Notes under the pieces: model-generated
Database searches by the model: none
Told to the model about the DNA's origin: nothing
Seen by the model: only the letters and a program-made list of their open reading frames with translations
Program-made: the position numbers and the translations under genes
Shown here: positions 15,833-25,016 of the stretch, piece after piece
Position numbering within the stretch: position 1 is the stretch's first letter
How the letters are laid out: each line of letters starts with the position of its first letter
DNA from: Pacificimonas sp963710205
GTDB taxonomy: Bacteria > Pseudomonadota > Alphaproteobacteria > Sphingomonadales > Sphingomonadaceae
Assembly (NCBI GenBank): GCA_963710205.1
Contig: CAVPZG010000004.1
Span: 310,001-374,000, forward strand
Direction: 5' to 3'
DNA length: 64,000 bases

Positions 15833-17887
15833 ATGAGCAGCCCTGTTCGCACGGAATTGCATGACGATGTCCTTGTCATCATCACCGATAACCCGCCTGT
15901 AAACGCGCTTGGCGCCGCAGTGCGGCAGGGACTGAAGGATGGGGTCGAAGAAGGACTGGCGAATGAGGCCGTGAAAGCCATCGTCATCCGCTGCGACGGA
16001 CGTACCTTTCATGCGGGCGCGGACATTACCGAGTTCGGCAAGCCGCCTGTCGGGCCAAGCCTGCCCGATGCGCTCGACGACATGGAGCGCGCCGCGAAGC
16101 CGACGATCGCGGCGATCCACGGCACGGCGCTGGGCGGCGGTCTGGAGGTGGCGCTGGCCTGCAATTACCGGATCGCCGTTCCGTCCGCGAAACTGGGCGT
16201 GCCCGAGGTGAAGCTGGGACTGCTCCCCGGTGCGGGCGGCACGCAGCGCCTGCCGCGTGTCGTCGGCGTCGAGCAGGCACTGGAGATGACCGTGTTCGGC
16301 AATCCCATCTCCGCGAAGGCCGCAGAGGCGTCGGGACTGGTGGACCGGATCGTCGAAGAGGATCTGGCCGGGGCCGCAATCGCCTTTGCGCGGGAGGTCG
16401 CTGGCAAGGCCGATCATCCCGTTTCCTCGGCGCGAACCGACAAGCTGCCAGCCGCCGCCGATATCGATGGCATATTTGACGCCTTCAGGCAGAAGAACGC
16501 CCGCAAGATGCGCGGCTTCGACGCGCCAGCCGCCAACATGCGCTGCGTCCGCGCTGCCGTCGAAATGCCCTATGAAGAGGGCGTTAAGGTCGAGCGCGAG
16601 GAGTTCATGAAGCTGATGACTGGCGACCAGTCGAAGGCGCAGCGGCACCTGTTCTTCGCCGAGCGTCAGGCTGCCAAGATTGACGATGTGCCCAAGGACA
16701 CGCCGCTCATTGACATCAAGAAGGTCGGGATCATCGGTGCGGGGACGATGGGCGGCGGCATCGCCATGAATTTCCTGTCGGCGGGCATTCCCGTCGTCAC
16801 GCTGGAAATGAATGAGGAGGCGCTGGAGCGCGGGCGCGGCGTGGTCGGCAAGAATTACGCCGGCAACGTCAAGGGCGGCCGCATGACCGAGGATCAGGCG
16901 AAGGGCGCGATGGATATCTGGACCGGGACGACAAACTATGCCGACCTCGCCGACTGCGACCTGATCATAGAGGCGGTTTTCGAATCGATGGACGTGAAGA
17001 AGGACGTCTTCGGGAAGCTGGACAAGCATGTGAAACGGGGCGCGATCCTGGCCTCCAACACCAGCTATCTGAACGTGGACGAGATCGCCGCCTCCACCAG
17101 CCGCCCGGACGCGGTCGTGGGCATGCATTTTTTCAGTCCCGCCAACATCATGAAGCTGCTGGAGGTCGTGCGCGGCGCAAAGACCAGCGACACGGTGCTG
17201 GCGACGGTGATGGCGCTCTCCAAGAAGATCGGGAAAGTCGCTGTCGTCGCCGGGGTCTGCGACGGCTTCATCGGCAACCGCATGCTGAAACCGCGCCAGG
17301 TCGAGGCCAACAAGCTGATCATGGAGGGCGCGAAGCCGTGGGACATCGACCGCGTCTTCGTGGAATTCGGCTTTCCCATGGGGCCATTCCAGATGTCCGA
17401 CCTCGCCGGGCTCGATATCGGCTGGCACCGCGACGAAAGCCGCATCGAGACGCTGCGCGATGAACTGTGCGCGGCGGGCCGCTGGGGCCAGAAGACCGGC
17501 AAGGGCTTCTATGATTATGACGAGAGCCGCCGAGGGTCGCCTTCGGACGAGGTCGAGGCCATGATCGCAAAATGGGCCGAAAAGGAGGGCAGGCCGCAGC
17601 GGCACGTTTCCGACGAGGAAATCCGCGAACGCTGCCTTTATACGATGGTCAACGAAGGTGCGCTGATCCTGGAGGAAGGCATGGCGCAGCGTGCGTCCGA
17701 TATCGATGTGGTCTGGATCTATGGCTATGGCTGGCCGCGTTACACCGGCGGCCCGATGATGTGGGCCGACCTGACCGGACTGGATGTCATCGTCGCGGGG
17801 CTGGAAAAACATGCGGGCGAGATGCCGGAGTGGCCGTTATCGAAACTGTTGAAGGACAAGGCGGCGAAAGGCGAAACGTTCAACTAG
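15833..17887 (+). CDS. Bifunctional enoyl-CoA hydratase/3-hydroxyacyl-CoA dehydrogenase
   Basis: 684 residues carrying two consecutive beta-oxidation steps. N-terminal crotonase domain (about 1-190) with the oxyanion-hole segments FHAGADITEF and AAIHGTALGGGLE, then GLLPGAGGTQRLPR. The dehydrogenase part begins near residue 298 with KKVGIIGAGTMGGGIAMNF, followed by SNTSYLNVDEIA, GMHFFSPANIM and a C-terminal 3HCDH repeat. The layout is the FadJ/peroxisomal-multifunctional type. It is followed 12 bp later by the amidase gene. Confidence 0.95.
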   Translation: MSSPVRTELHDDVLVIITDNPPVNALGAAVRQGLKDGVEEGLANEAVKAIVIRCDGRTFHAGADITEFGKPPVGPSLPDALDDMERAAKPTIAAIHGTALGGGLEVALACNYRIAVPSAKLGVPEVKLGLLPGAGGTQRLPRVVGVEQALEMTVFGNPISAKAAEASGLVDRIVEEDLAGAAIAFAREVAGKADHPVSSARTDKLPAAADIDGIFDAFRQKNARKMRGFDAPAANMRCVRAAVEMPYEEGVKVEREEFMKLMTGDQSKAQRHLFFAERQAAKIDDVPKDTPLIDIKKVGIIGAGTMGGGIAMNFLSAGIPVVTLEMNEEALERGRGVVGKNYAGNVKGGRMTEDQAKGAMDIWTGTTNYADLADCDLIIEAVFESMDVKKDVFGKLDKHVKRGAILASNTSYLNVDEIAASTSRPDAVVGMHFFSPANIMKLLEVVRGAKTSDTVLATVMALSKKIGKVAVVAGVCDGFIGNRMLKPRQVEANKLIMEGAKPWDIDRVFVEFGFPMGPFQMSDLAGLDIGWHRDESRIETLRDELCAAGRWGQKTGKGFYDYDESRRGSPSDEVEAMIAKWAEKEGRPQRHVSDEEIRERCLYTMVNEGALILEEGMAQRASDIDVVWIYGYGWPRYTGGPMMWADLTGLDVIVAGLEKHAGEMPEWPLSKLLKDKAAKGETFN

Positions 17888-17899
17888 GGGAGGACGATC

Positions 17900-19225
17900 A
17901 TGGCGCACCTGAAGGGAGCGGCTGAGACGGCTGCGGCGATAGCGGATGGGTCCACCTCGGCGGTCGCCGAAATCGACGCCGCCATCGCCCGGATCGAGGC
18001 CCGCGACAGTGAACTGAATGCCGTCGTCGTTCGCCGCTTCGAAGCGGCGCGCGCCGAAGCGGCCTCCGCGGATGCGGAAATCGCCGGCGGCGCGCGCAAA
18101 CCGCTGCTGGGCGTGCCCATCACCGTGAAGGAGAGCTACAATGTCGCTGGCCTGCCGACGACCTGGGGCATGGCGGACTTCAAGGGCCATCGGGCGGAGA
18201 CGGATTCCGTCGTCGTTGCGCGCCTGAAGGCGGCAGGCGCGATCATCATCGGCAAGACCAACGTGCCGCCCATGCTGGCCGACTGGCAGAGTGCCAATCC
18301 CGTATATGGTGTCACGCGCAATCCGCATGATCCCGCGCGCGTCCCCGGCGGTTCGTCGGGCGGATCGGGTGCATCGCTGGCGGCGGGTTATGTGCCGCTG
18401 GAATATGGCAGCGATATCGGCGGCTCAATTCGTGTTCCCGCCAGCTTCAACGGTGTCTGGGGCCTGAAAACGACCTTCGGCCTTGTCCCGCTGGAGGGTC
18501 ACGCACTGCCTGTTTTCGACGGTCATCCCGTGGAAATGAGCGTTTGCGGGCCGCTTGCCAGGTCCGCGGCGGACGTCGCTCTGGCGCTCGGCCTGACGGC
18601 CAATCATCCGCTCGACCTCAATCTGCCAAGATCGCTGGCGGGTGTGCGGATCGCGGCCATTTCCAGCCACCCGGTGTCTGGTACCCGCGCCGCCATCGCC
18701 GCGGCCTGTGCGGCGGCACTGGAGGCTGCGGAGCGCGCGGGCGCGGTGATTGTCAACGATGCGCCATTCCCTGATCTGGAGGCCATGCACCGCGATTACA
18801 TCCGCCTTTTGCTGACCGTGCTAGGTCGCAGGCAGCCTGTGCCTGCCGATGTCGAACCGGTGACGCTGGAAGGCTGGTGGCAGATGCTTGACGCGCGGGA
18901 ACGTTATCGCCGCGCCTGGGCAGCCCTGTTCGCGGACGTGGATGCCGTTTTCGCGCCGGTCTCCGGCATTACGGCCTTCCCGCATGACGATGGCGATTCC
19001 AGAAACCGCATTGTCGACATAGACGGGCAGACGCAGCCGTGGGGCGACCAGCTGGGCTGGGTCGGCATGGCGAATTACACCGGTCTTCCTGCCGCCGCGA
19101 TGCCGCTGGGAAGGGATTCGGACGGCCTGCCGTTCGGAATGCAGGTCATGGGACCGATGTTTGGTGATCTGAGAGCGCTCAAGATTGCGGAGCTGGCCCA
19201 TGCGGCGCTCGACCTTGCCGAATGA
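17900..19225 (+). CDS. Amidase (amidase-signature family)
   Basis: 441 residues. The Ser-cisSer-Lys triad is visible: Lys in GVPITVKESYNV, the glycine-serine-rich core PGGSSGGSGASLAAG and the nucleophile in YGSDIGGSIRVPASF. Hydrolyses an amide to acid plus ammonia or amine. Its position directly after the bifunctional beta-oxidation gene suggests it may feed an acid into this pathway, but the substrate is unknown and the family also includes GatA-like proteins; no gatB/gatC are adjacent. Confidence 0.92.
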   Translation: MAHLKGAAETAAAIADGSTSAVAEIDAAIARIEARDSELNAVVVRRFEAARAEAASADAEIAGGARKPLLGVPITVKESYNVAGLPTTWGMADFKGHRAETDSVVVARLKAAGAIIIGKTNVPPMLADWQSANPVYGVTRNPHDPARVPGGSSGGSGASLAAGYVPLEYGSDIGGSIRVPASFNGVWGLKTTFGLVPLEGHALPVFDGHPVEMSVCGPLARSAADVALALGLTANHPLDLNLPRSLAGVRIAAISSHPVSGTRAAIAAACAAALEAAERAGAVIVNDAPFPDLEAMHRDYIRLLLTVLGRRQPVPADVEPVTLEGWWQMLDARERYRRAWAALFADVDAVFAPVSGITAFPHDDGDSRNRIVDIDGQTQPWGDQLGWVGMANYTGLPAAAMPLGRDSDGLPFGMQVMGPMFGDLRALKIAELAHAALDLAE

Positions 19226-19287
19226 AATAGGGGCAGGGTGCGACCCGATGCGGTAGAGAGGGTGCAAATCCTGACGGGAGCCACCTT

Positions 19288-20472
19288 ATGTCCGAAGACC
19301 TAGATATTTTCCGCGCCGAGACGCGCGCCTGGCTGGAGGAAAACTGTCCTCCGGAAATGCGAACGCCCGCCAAATCCGATGACGACCAGTGCTGGGGCGG
19401 CCGCAAGTTCACCTTTCAGTCCGAGGCGCAGAAACTCTGGCTCGAACGGATGGCGGAGAAGGGCTGGACCGTTCCCGACTGGGCGCCGGAATATGGCGGC
19501 GCCGGTCTGTCGCGTGAGGAAACGCGTATTCTCCATCAGGAGATGAGCCGGATCAAGGCGCGGATTCCGCTCAGCAGCTTCGGCATATGGATGCTCGGCC
19601 CGGCGCTCCTGAAATATGGCACGGAGGAACAGAAGCGTGAGCATCTGCCGCCGATCGCGCGTGGTGAAATCCGCTGGTGCCAGGGCTATTCGGAACCGGG
19701 CGCCGGTTCCGACCTCGCCGGGCTGCAGACGCGTGCGGTGGATATGGGCGACCATTATATCATCAATGGTCAGAAGGTCTGGACGAGCTATGCCGACAAG
19801 TCCGACTGGATCTTCTGCCTTGTCCGCACGGACCCCGATGCGCCGAAGCACAAGGGCATCAGTTTTGTTCTGTTCGACATGGACCAGCCGGGCGTGGAGC
19901 CGAAACCAATCCGGCTGATTTCCGGCTCAAGCCCCTTCTGTGAAACCTTTTTCACCGACGCGCGCGCCGAGAAAAAGGATCTCGTCTACGAGGAAAACAA
20001 GGGCTGGGACGTCGCCAAGTACCTGCTTGGACACGAGCGGGAGATGATTTCCGGCATGGGCAATGCGGGCGGCGGGCCAACGCTTCCCGAAATGGCGCTG
20101 GAGACGGTGGGTGCCGAGGCGGACGGACGCCTCGCCGATCCGCTGATGCGCGCCGAAATCGCGCTCTTCGAAGTGCGCGCCGCCGCCTACAAGGCGCAGG
20201 CCGAACGCTTCAATGACGAATGGAAGGCGGGCCGGGTCAATCCAGCCGTCTCCTCGATGATGAAATATTATGGCACGGAATTGAACAAGCGCCGCAACGA
20301 ACTCGTCATGCAGGTCGGCGGAAGTGACGCGCTGGAATGGGAATCCGAACAGTCGAACGGCGGCAAGAAGTCCCGCGACTGGTTGCGGTCGAAGGGCAAT
20401 TCGATCGAGGGCGGGACCAGCGAAATCCAGCTGAATATCGTCGCCAAGCGCGTGCTGGAACTGCCGTCCTAG
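19288..20472 (+). CDS. Acyl-CoA dehydrogenase (catalytic-subunit type)
   Basis: 394 residues, acyl-CoA dehydrogenase fold with WCQGYSEPGAGSDLAGLQTRA for FAD/substrate and a C-terminal NSIEGGTSEIQLNIVAKRVL that retains the catalytic glutamate (about residue 373). The next gene encodes a second, shorter member in which that residue is missing, so I infer the two form a heteromeric enzyme. Family members of this kind act on branched, cyclic or steroid-derived acyl-CoAs. A palindromic element separates the two genes. Confidence 0.93.
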   Translation: MSEDLDIFRAETRAWLEENCPPEMRTPAKSDDDQCWGGRKFTFQSEAQKLWLERMAEKGWTVPDWAPEYGGAGLSREETRILHQEMSRIKARIPLSSFGIWMLGPALLKYGTEEQKREHLPPIARGEIRWCQGYSEPGAGSDLAGLQTRAVDMGDHYIINGQKVWTSYADKSDWIFCLVRTDPDAPKHKGISFVLFDMDQPGVEPKPIRLISGSSPFCETFFTDARAEKKDLVYEENKGWDVAKYLLGHEREMISGMGNAGGGPTLPEMALETVGAEADGRLADPLMRAEIALFEVRAAAYKAQAERFNDEWKAGRVNPAVSSMMKYYGTELNKRRNELVMQVGGSDALEWESEQSNGGKKSRDWLRSKGNSIEGGTSEIQLNIVAKRVLELPS

Positions 20473-20576
20473 GTCGAATCCCCGTCCCGGCGAAAGCCGG
20501 GATCCCTCTCCCGCCCCCCGGGCGGGCGGAGAAAGCCGGAGATGGATTCCGGCCTCCGCCAGAATGACGGAAAGAA
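20473..20576. repeat. Palindromic dispersed intergenic repeat between two acyl-CoA dehydrogenase genes
   Basis: Contains TCCCGGC-GAAA-GCCGGGA (20485-20502), a perfect 7-bp stem with a GNRA tetraloop, then a GC-rich segment and the right-hand part GGATTCCGGCCTCCGCC followed by AGAATGACGG. This composite, with 'CCGGAATGACGG'-like ends, is typical of REP-like elements found between sphingomonad genes. It may stabilise the upstream mRNA. A shorter relative lies at 14.5 kb. Confidence 0.55.
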
Positions 20577-20582
20577 TTGAAA

Positions 20583-21719
20583 ATGCCACTATACCTTACC
20601 GAAGATCAGGACATGCTGCGCGACAGTGCCAGAGGGTTTGTCGCCGAAAAGGCGCCCATCGCGCATCTTCGCAAATTGCGTGACTCGGACGACAGTAGAG
20701 GTTTCGATCCGGCGCTTTGGCGCGAATTTGGCGAAATGGGCTTCACGTCCATCCTGATGTCCGAAGAGGATGGCGGCCTTGGCCTCGGTCATGTCGAGGC
20801 GGGCGTCGTGCTTGAGGAGATGGGGCGCAACCTGACGCCCTCGCCCATGCTGTCCACTGCCGTTGCCGCGGTGTCGGCGCTGAAGGAAGGCGGCGCGCAG
20901 CACCGGGAAAAGTGGTTTCCGAAGATCGCGGCGGGCGAGGCGACCATCGCGCTCGCCATCGACGAAAGTGCAAAGCACGATCCCGCAGCGACGGCCATGC
21001 GTGCGGAACGGTCGGGCAATGGCTTCAGGCTGTCGGGGAAAAAGCGGTTCGTCGTGCACGGCCATGTGGCCGACATGCTGATCGTGGCGGCGCGAACGGC
21101 GGGAAGTGCGGGCGAAAGCGACGGGATTACCCTGTTCGCGGTCGACAGGAATGCAGCGAACATGACCACCGACCCACGCCGCCTTGTCGACTCGTCGCTT
21201 GCCAGCCATGTCGAGTTTGACGGTGTCGAGGTCGACGCCGATGCCGTCATTGGCGAGGTCGATGCGGGCTGGGGCCCGCTGAATGCGATGCTGTCGGCGG
21301 GCCGGGCAGGCGCCAGCGCGGAAATGCTCGGCGTCGGCGGCGGCGCGACCGACCAGACCATGGCCTACATCAAGGAGCGCAAGCAGTTCGGTGTCATCAT
21401 CGGCACCTTCCAGGCGCTGCAGCACCGCGCAGCGCATCTTTATGCCGAACTTGAGGTCGCGCGCGCCGCGACGCTGAAGGCGCAGCAGCTGCTTGATTCG
21501 GGCGCGGACAGGGCGCATCACGCCGTCCATGTCGCGAAGGCCATGACCGGACTGACCACGACGCTAGCCGTGCAGGAGGCTGTGCAGATGCATGCCGGCG
21601 TCGGCATGACGGACGAATATGACGTCGGGCTTTACATGAAGCGCGCCCGGACGCTCGCCGAGCTGTTCGGCGACACGAACTACCATGCGGACCGGCTGGC
21701 GCGCGAGGCGGGATATTGA
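20583..21719 (+). CDS. Acyl-CoA dehydrogenase-like partner subunit lacking the catalytic glutamate
   Basis: 378 residues from the ATG at 20583 (a TTG at 20577 would add two). The N-terminal, beta and C-terminal acyl-CoA dehydrogenase domains are recognisable (YLTEDQDMLRDSARGFV; RFVVHGHVADMLIVAAR; YIKERKQFGVIIGTFQALQH; MHAGVGMTDEYDVGLYMKRA). Where catalytic members have YEGT near the C-terminus, this one reads LFGDTNYH, so the base is absent. That pattern is known in two-subunit acyl-CoA dehydrogenases, where one subunit supplies the glutamate and the other completes the FAD site. Partner: the preceding gene. Confidence 0.9.
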   Translation: MPLYLTEDQDMLRDSARGFVAEKAPIAHLRKLRDSDDSRGFDPALWREFGEMGFTSILMSEEDGGLGLGHVEAGVVLEEMGRNLTPSPMLSTAVAAVSALKEGGAQHREKWFPKIAAGEATIALAIDESAKHDPAATAMRAERSGNGFRLSGKKRFVVHGHVADMLIVAARTAGSAGESDGITLFAVDRNAANMTTDPRRLVDSSLASHVEFDGVEVDADAVIGEVDAGWGPLNAMLSAGRAGASAEMLGVGGGATDQTMAYIKERKQFGVIIGTFQALQHRAAHLYAELEVARAATLKAQQLLDSGADRAHHAVHVAKAMTGLTTTLAVQEAVQMHAGVGMTDEYDVGLYMKRARTLAELFGDTNYHADRLAREAGY

Positions 21720-21723
21720 TCGT

Positions 21724-22668
21724 ATGAAACTGGCGCTTTCCGCCTTCTGGCAGCCTGCCATGCAGCCGCGCCTGCCAGATGATGTCGAGGCGGCGTGGTT
21801 CCACGATATCGAAAGCGCCATAGAGGCTGTGAAGGGCGCGGAGGTCGCGGAACTCGATCTCCTCTGCGGGCCCGATCATTTCCGGCGGATTATCGAAGGC
21901 GGTACCGACCTGCGGTGGATCGGCTGCTGCTTTGCGGGCGTCGACAAATATCCGGTCGATTATATCCGCGAACGGGGCATCCTGTTCACAAATGGTGCCG
22001 GGGTAACCGCGGTACCTGTCGCCGAATGGGCAGTGATGGCGGTCTATGCGCTGGCCAAGGGCTTCGCCGATGTCGTCAGAATGCATGACCGGCGTGAATG
22101 GCGCGAGAGTCCCTATGGCCAGATCGAGGTATCCACGTCCAAAATCCTGCTGATCGGCTATGGCTATATCGGCAAGGAAATCGCCCGCCAGCTGCGCGGT
22201 ATCGGCGCGGATGTGACTGTCGTGCGGTCGAAGGCCGACGCCCAAACGGGCGCAATCGGACCGGATGACTGGCGCGCGCGGCTGCCGGAGTTCGATTTTG
22301 TCATCCTCGCCGCCCCCGGCACGGACGACACCCGTCACATGATCGGCGCGGACGAGCTGAGGGCCATGAAGAAGACCGCCCACCTCATCAATATTGCGCG
22401 CGGAACGCTGATCGACCAGACGGCGTTCAGGGCGGCCATGGAGGCGGGCGAGATCAAGGGCGCGCTTCTTGATCCGACAACGCCGGAGCCGCTGCCCGGG
22501 GACGACCCGCTCTGGCAGTCACCGAACACGGTCATCACATCGCACCTGTCGGGACGCAGCCAGACCACCATGCCGGACCGCGTGACGGACCTGTTTCTGG
22601 ACAATCTGGAACGCTACCGCACCGGTCAGCCCTTAAGGAACGTGGTGGATCTGGATCGCGGCTATTGA
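21724..22668 (+). CDS. D-2-hydroxyacid dehydrogenase
   Basis: 314 residues, NAD-dependent 2-hydroxyacid dehydrogenase. The nucleotide-binding GYGYIGKEIARQLRG sits in the middle, followed by NIARGTLIDQ with the catalytic Arg, the Glu in PTTPEPLPGDDPLW and the catalytic His in TSHLSG. Start is ATG 21724, four bases past the acyl-CoA dehydrogenase stop; the frame upstream overlaps the previous gene and is not family-like. Could act on glyoxylate/hydroxypyruvate or on a degradation intermediate of the local pathway. Confidence 0.9.
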   Translation: MKLALSAFWQPAMQPRLPDDVEAAWFHDIESAIEAVKGAEVAELDLLCGPDHFRRIIEGGTDLRWIGCCFAGVDKYPVDYIRERGILFTNGAGVTAVPVAEWAVMAVYALAKGFADVVRMHDRREWRESPYGQIEVSTSKILLIGYGYIGKEIARQLRGIGADVTVVRSKADAQTGAIGPDDWRARLPEFDFVILAAPGTDDTRHMIGADELRAMKKTAHLINIARGTLIDQTAFRAAMEAGEIKGALLDPTTPEPLPGDDPLWQSPNTVITSHLSGRSQTTMPDRVTDLFLDNLERYRTGQPLRNVVDLDRGY

Positions 22669-22674
22669 GCACGC

Positions 22675-22748
22675 TGGAGGCCCGAGCCGGAATCGAACCG
22701 GCGTACACGGCTTTGCAGGCCGCTGCGTCACCACTCCGCCATCGGGCC
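22675..22748 (-). tRNA. tRNA-Cys (GCA)
   Basis: Complement reads GGCCCGA for the 5' acceptor strand, a D-arm with GGCGGAGTGGTGAC, an anticodon loop CCTGCAAAG with anticodon GCA, GGTTCGATTCC for the T arm, and TCGGGCC then T and an encoded CCA. The U at position 73 is the usual cysteine identity base. It stands alone between the dehydrogenase and pcm. Confidence 0.95.
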
Positions 22749-22903
22749 TCGGTGTAGCAAGCACGCGCCACTATCAGCGCGGCTTGGCGAGCGCAACCGA
22801 AAGCCCTATCAGGAACACGATATCGTGTCGCTTGCGCGGCACTGTCTTATCTGTATAAGTCACTCAGAAGAGTGCGACCCAAATTGACGCGAAAGACCAT
22901 CAA

Positions 22904-23554
22904 TTGAGCCAGCCCGATTTTACCCGTTTGCGCAGCGTCATGGTGGACAGCCAGCTCCGCCCGAACAGCGTCACACAGCCTGCTGTCGTCCATGCCTTCC
23001 AAACCGTTCCGCGCGAGAACTTCGTGCCTTCCGGCAAGGCGGCTTTCGCCTATCATGACGAGGATATAGAGGTCGCACCGGGGCGGTTTCTGCTGGAACC
23101 GCTGACGACAGGCCGGCTGATCGCCGAATCGGGAGCCCGTTCTGGCGAGAAGGCGCTGATCGTGGGCGGCGCAACCGGATATTCAGCGGCGCTGCTGGCT
23201 GAAATGGGCCTTCATGTGACGATGGTCGAGGAGGCCGGTCTTGCCGCCGAGGCCGCGGCCCGTCTGTCCGGGACTGACGGTGTAAAGGTTGAAACCGGCG
23301 CGCTGGCGGACGGCTGGGCGGCAGACGCGCCCTATGACCTCGTGATCGTCGAGGGGCATGTAAATGATGTCCCGGACGCCATCATCGCGCAGATACGCGA
23401 TGGTGGCCGCATTGCGGCCATCGTTACCCGTGATGGCAGTCCGCGCGCCGGGATCGGACGCGTCCATGCGGGACATGTCGGCTGGTCATTTTATACAGAG
23501 GCTTATGTGCCGACCCTGCCGGGCTTCGCAAAAAAGCGGGAATTCGTGTTTTGA
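22904..23554 (+). CDS. pcm: Protein-L-isoaspartate O-methyltransferase family protein
   Basis: 216 residues. PCMT-type fold: N-terminal MVDSQLRPNSVTQPAVVHAF and VPRENFVPSGKAAFAYHDED, then SAM-binding ALIVGGATGYSAALLAEMG. The glycine-rich loop is GGATGY rather than the usual GTGSGY, so whether it still repairs isoaspartate is uncertain. The start is a TTG at 22904; the first in-frame ATG (residue 12) would remove conserved N-terminal residues. It overlaps tolC by 4 nt, the standard alphaproteobacterial pcm-tolC arrangement. Confidence 0.87.
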   Translation: MSQPDFTRLRSVMVDSQLRPNSVTQPAVVHAFQTVPRENFVPSGKAAFAYHDEDIEVAPGRFLLEPLTTGRLIAESGARSGEKALIVGGATGYSAALLAEMGLHVTMVEEAGLAAEAAARLSGTDGVKVETGALADGWAADAPYDLVIVEGHVNDVPDAIIAQIRDGGRIAAIVTRDGSPRAGIGRVHAGHVGWSFYTEAYVPTLPGFAKKREFVF

Positions 23555-24990
23555 AACTGAAGCTGACCCTGATCGCCGCCCTTCTGGCGACGCCTGCCTC
23601 TGCGGAAACCCTGTATGAGGCGATGGCGTCGGCCTATGCCAGCAACCCCGATATTGCAGCGGCACGCGCGGGTCAGCGGCTGACGGACGAGCAGTTGGTA
23701 CGGGCGAAGGCGGAGGTGCTGCCGTCACTCGGCTCGCGGACGGTCTTCGATCAGGAAACGTCCAGTCCCGGGCGGTTTGACGATCAGAGCCGCCTGTTCA
23801 GCACGGCGGTCCAGCTGACCCAGCCCGTCTATCGGGGCGGACAGACGATCAACGGCATCCGTGCGGCGGACAGGCGCGTACTCGCTGGCCGTGAGAACCT
23901 CCGTGCGACCGAGAACCAGCTGATGTTCGACACCGTGCAGGCCTATCAGGACGTTCTGCGTGACCAGTCCGAAGTCGAACTGACATCAAGCAATGTCCGC
24001 GTGCTGGAACGGCAGCTGCAGGCGTCCACCGACCGGTTCGAGGTTGGTGATGTGACCCGCACCGACGTCGCGCAGTCAGAAGCAAGGCTGGCCCTCGCGC
24101 GCAGCCAGTTCATCGCGGCCGAGGGCAATCTGCAGGCCAGTCGCAACGCGTATGAGCGCATTGTCGGCCGCCCGCCGGAAAACCTGCAACCGCCGCCGCC
24201 GCTTCCGCCGCTGCCGCAGACGCAGGCCGAAGCTGTCGCACTGGCGCTGGAAAACAGTCCTTTCGTGATCTCCGCCCGCCTCGCCGAGGAAGCGGCACGA
24301 TATGATGTGAAGACGGCGAAGGGCGCACGCCTGCCGACACTCGATGCGACGGCCGCGATCGGCTACACGAATTTTCGCGGTCTCAACAATTCCATTGGCG
24401 GGCTGCGCTTCTCGAACGTCGAATTCACGCAGAATATCGGCGCGACGCTGACGATCCCGTTTTACCAGAAGGGGCAGGTCGGCAGCCAGATCCGCTCGGC
24501 CAAGGCCGCAGCGCAGCAGCAGCGGCAAAACGCCATTGGCGCTGAACGCAGGGCGATCGACCAGGTTCGCACCGCCTTTGAAAATCTGCTGTCGGCGCGG
24601 GCGACGATCCGGGCGGCCAGTGTTGCCGTCGATGCGAACGAACTGGCGCTGGAAGGAACCCGCGCCGAGCAGACGGTGGGAACGCGGAACATCCTCGACG
24701 TCCTTAACGCCGAGCAGGAATTCCTGAACGCGCAGGTGCAGCTGGTTCGCGCCGAGCGCAACAGCTATGTCGCGGGCTATGCGCTGCTGGCGGCGATTGG
24801 CCGCGCCGAGGCGGAACAGCTCGGCCTGCCGGTCGATCTTTATGATGCGCCGCGCTATCTCGACCGTGCCGATGACCGCTGGTTCGACTGGAACGCAGAA
24901 TTCGACGCGCAGCCGCTGATGACGGATGTCCGCGCCGATGTCGCGCCGCCGACCATTCCGGAAGAGCCGGCGATGGAAGGTGAAAATTAA
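23551..24990 (+). CDS. tolC: TolC-family outer-membrane channel
   Basis: 479 residues. A signal peptide (MKLKLTLIAALLATPASA, cut before ETLYEAM) leads to a TolC/outer-membrane efflux protein with two repeated helical-hairpin halves; ALEN and NAEQEFLNAQVQLVRAERN are family-like. It serves as the outer channel for type I secretion and drug efflux. The start is TTG overlapping the pcm stop (TTGA). A proline-rich loop (PPPPLPPLPQ) lies between the halves. The tail after residue 440 is acidic. Confidence 0.93.
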   Translation: MKLKLTLIAALLATPASAETLYEAMASAYASNPDIAAARAGQRLTDEQLVRAKAEVLPSLGSRTVFDQETSSPGRFDDQSRLFSTAVQLTQPVYRGGQTINGIRAADRRVLAGRENLRATENQLMFDTVQAYQDVLRDQSEVELTSSNVRVLERQLQASTDRFEVGDVTRTDVAQSEARLALARSQFIAAEGNLQASRNAYERIVGRPPENLQPPPPLPPLPQTQAEAVALALENSPFVISARLAEEAARYDVKTAKGARLPTLDATAAIGYTNFRGLNNSIGGLRFSNVEFTQNIGATLTIPFYQKGQVGSQIRSAKAAAQQQRQNAIGAERRAIDQVRTAFENLLSARATIRAASVAVDANELALEGTRAEQTVGTRNILDVLNAEQEFLNAQVQLVRAERNSYVAGYALLAAIGRAEAEQLGLPVDLYDAPRYLDRADDRWFDWNAEFDAQPLMTDVRADVAPPTIPEEPAMEGEN

Positions 24991-25016
24991 GGCCTTTTCC
25001 GCTATTGGAGCAGGCT

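Noticed and set aside
15812..17812. 666-codon open frame on the minus strand opposite the bifunctional beta-oxidation gene
   Set aside because: High-GC shadow: Arg/His/Asp-rich, no recognisable domain, mirrors a gene with clear motifs on the plus strand.
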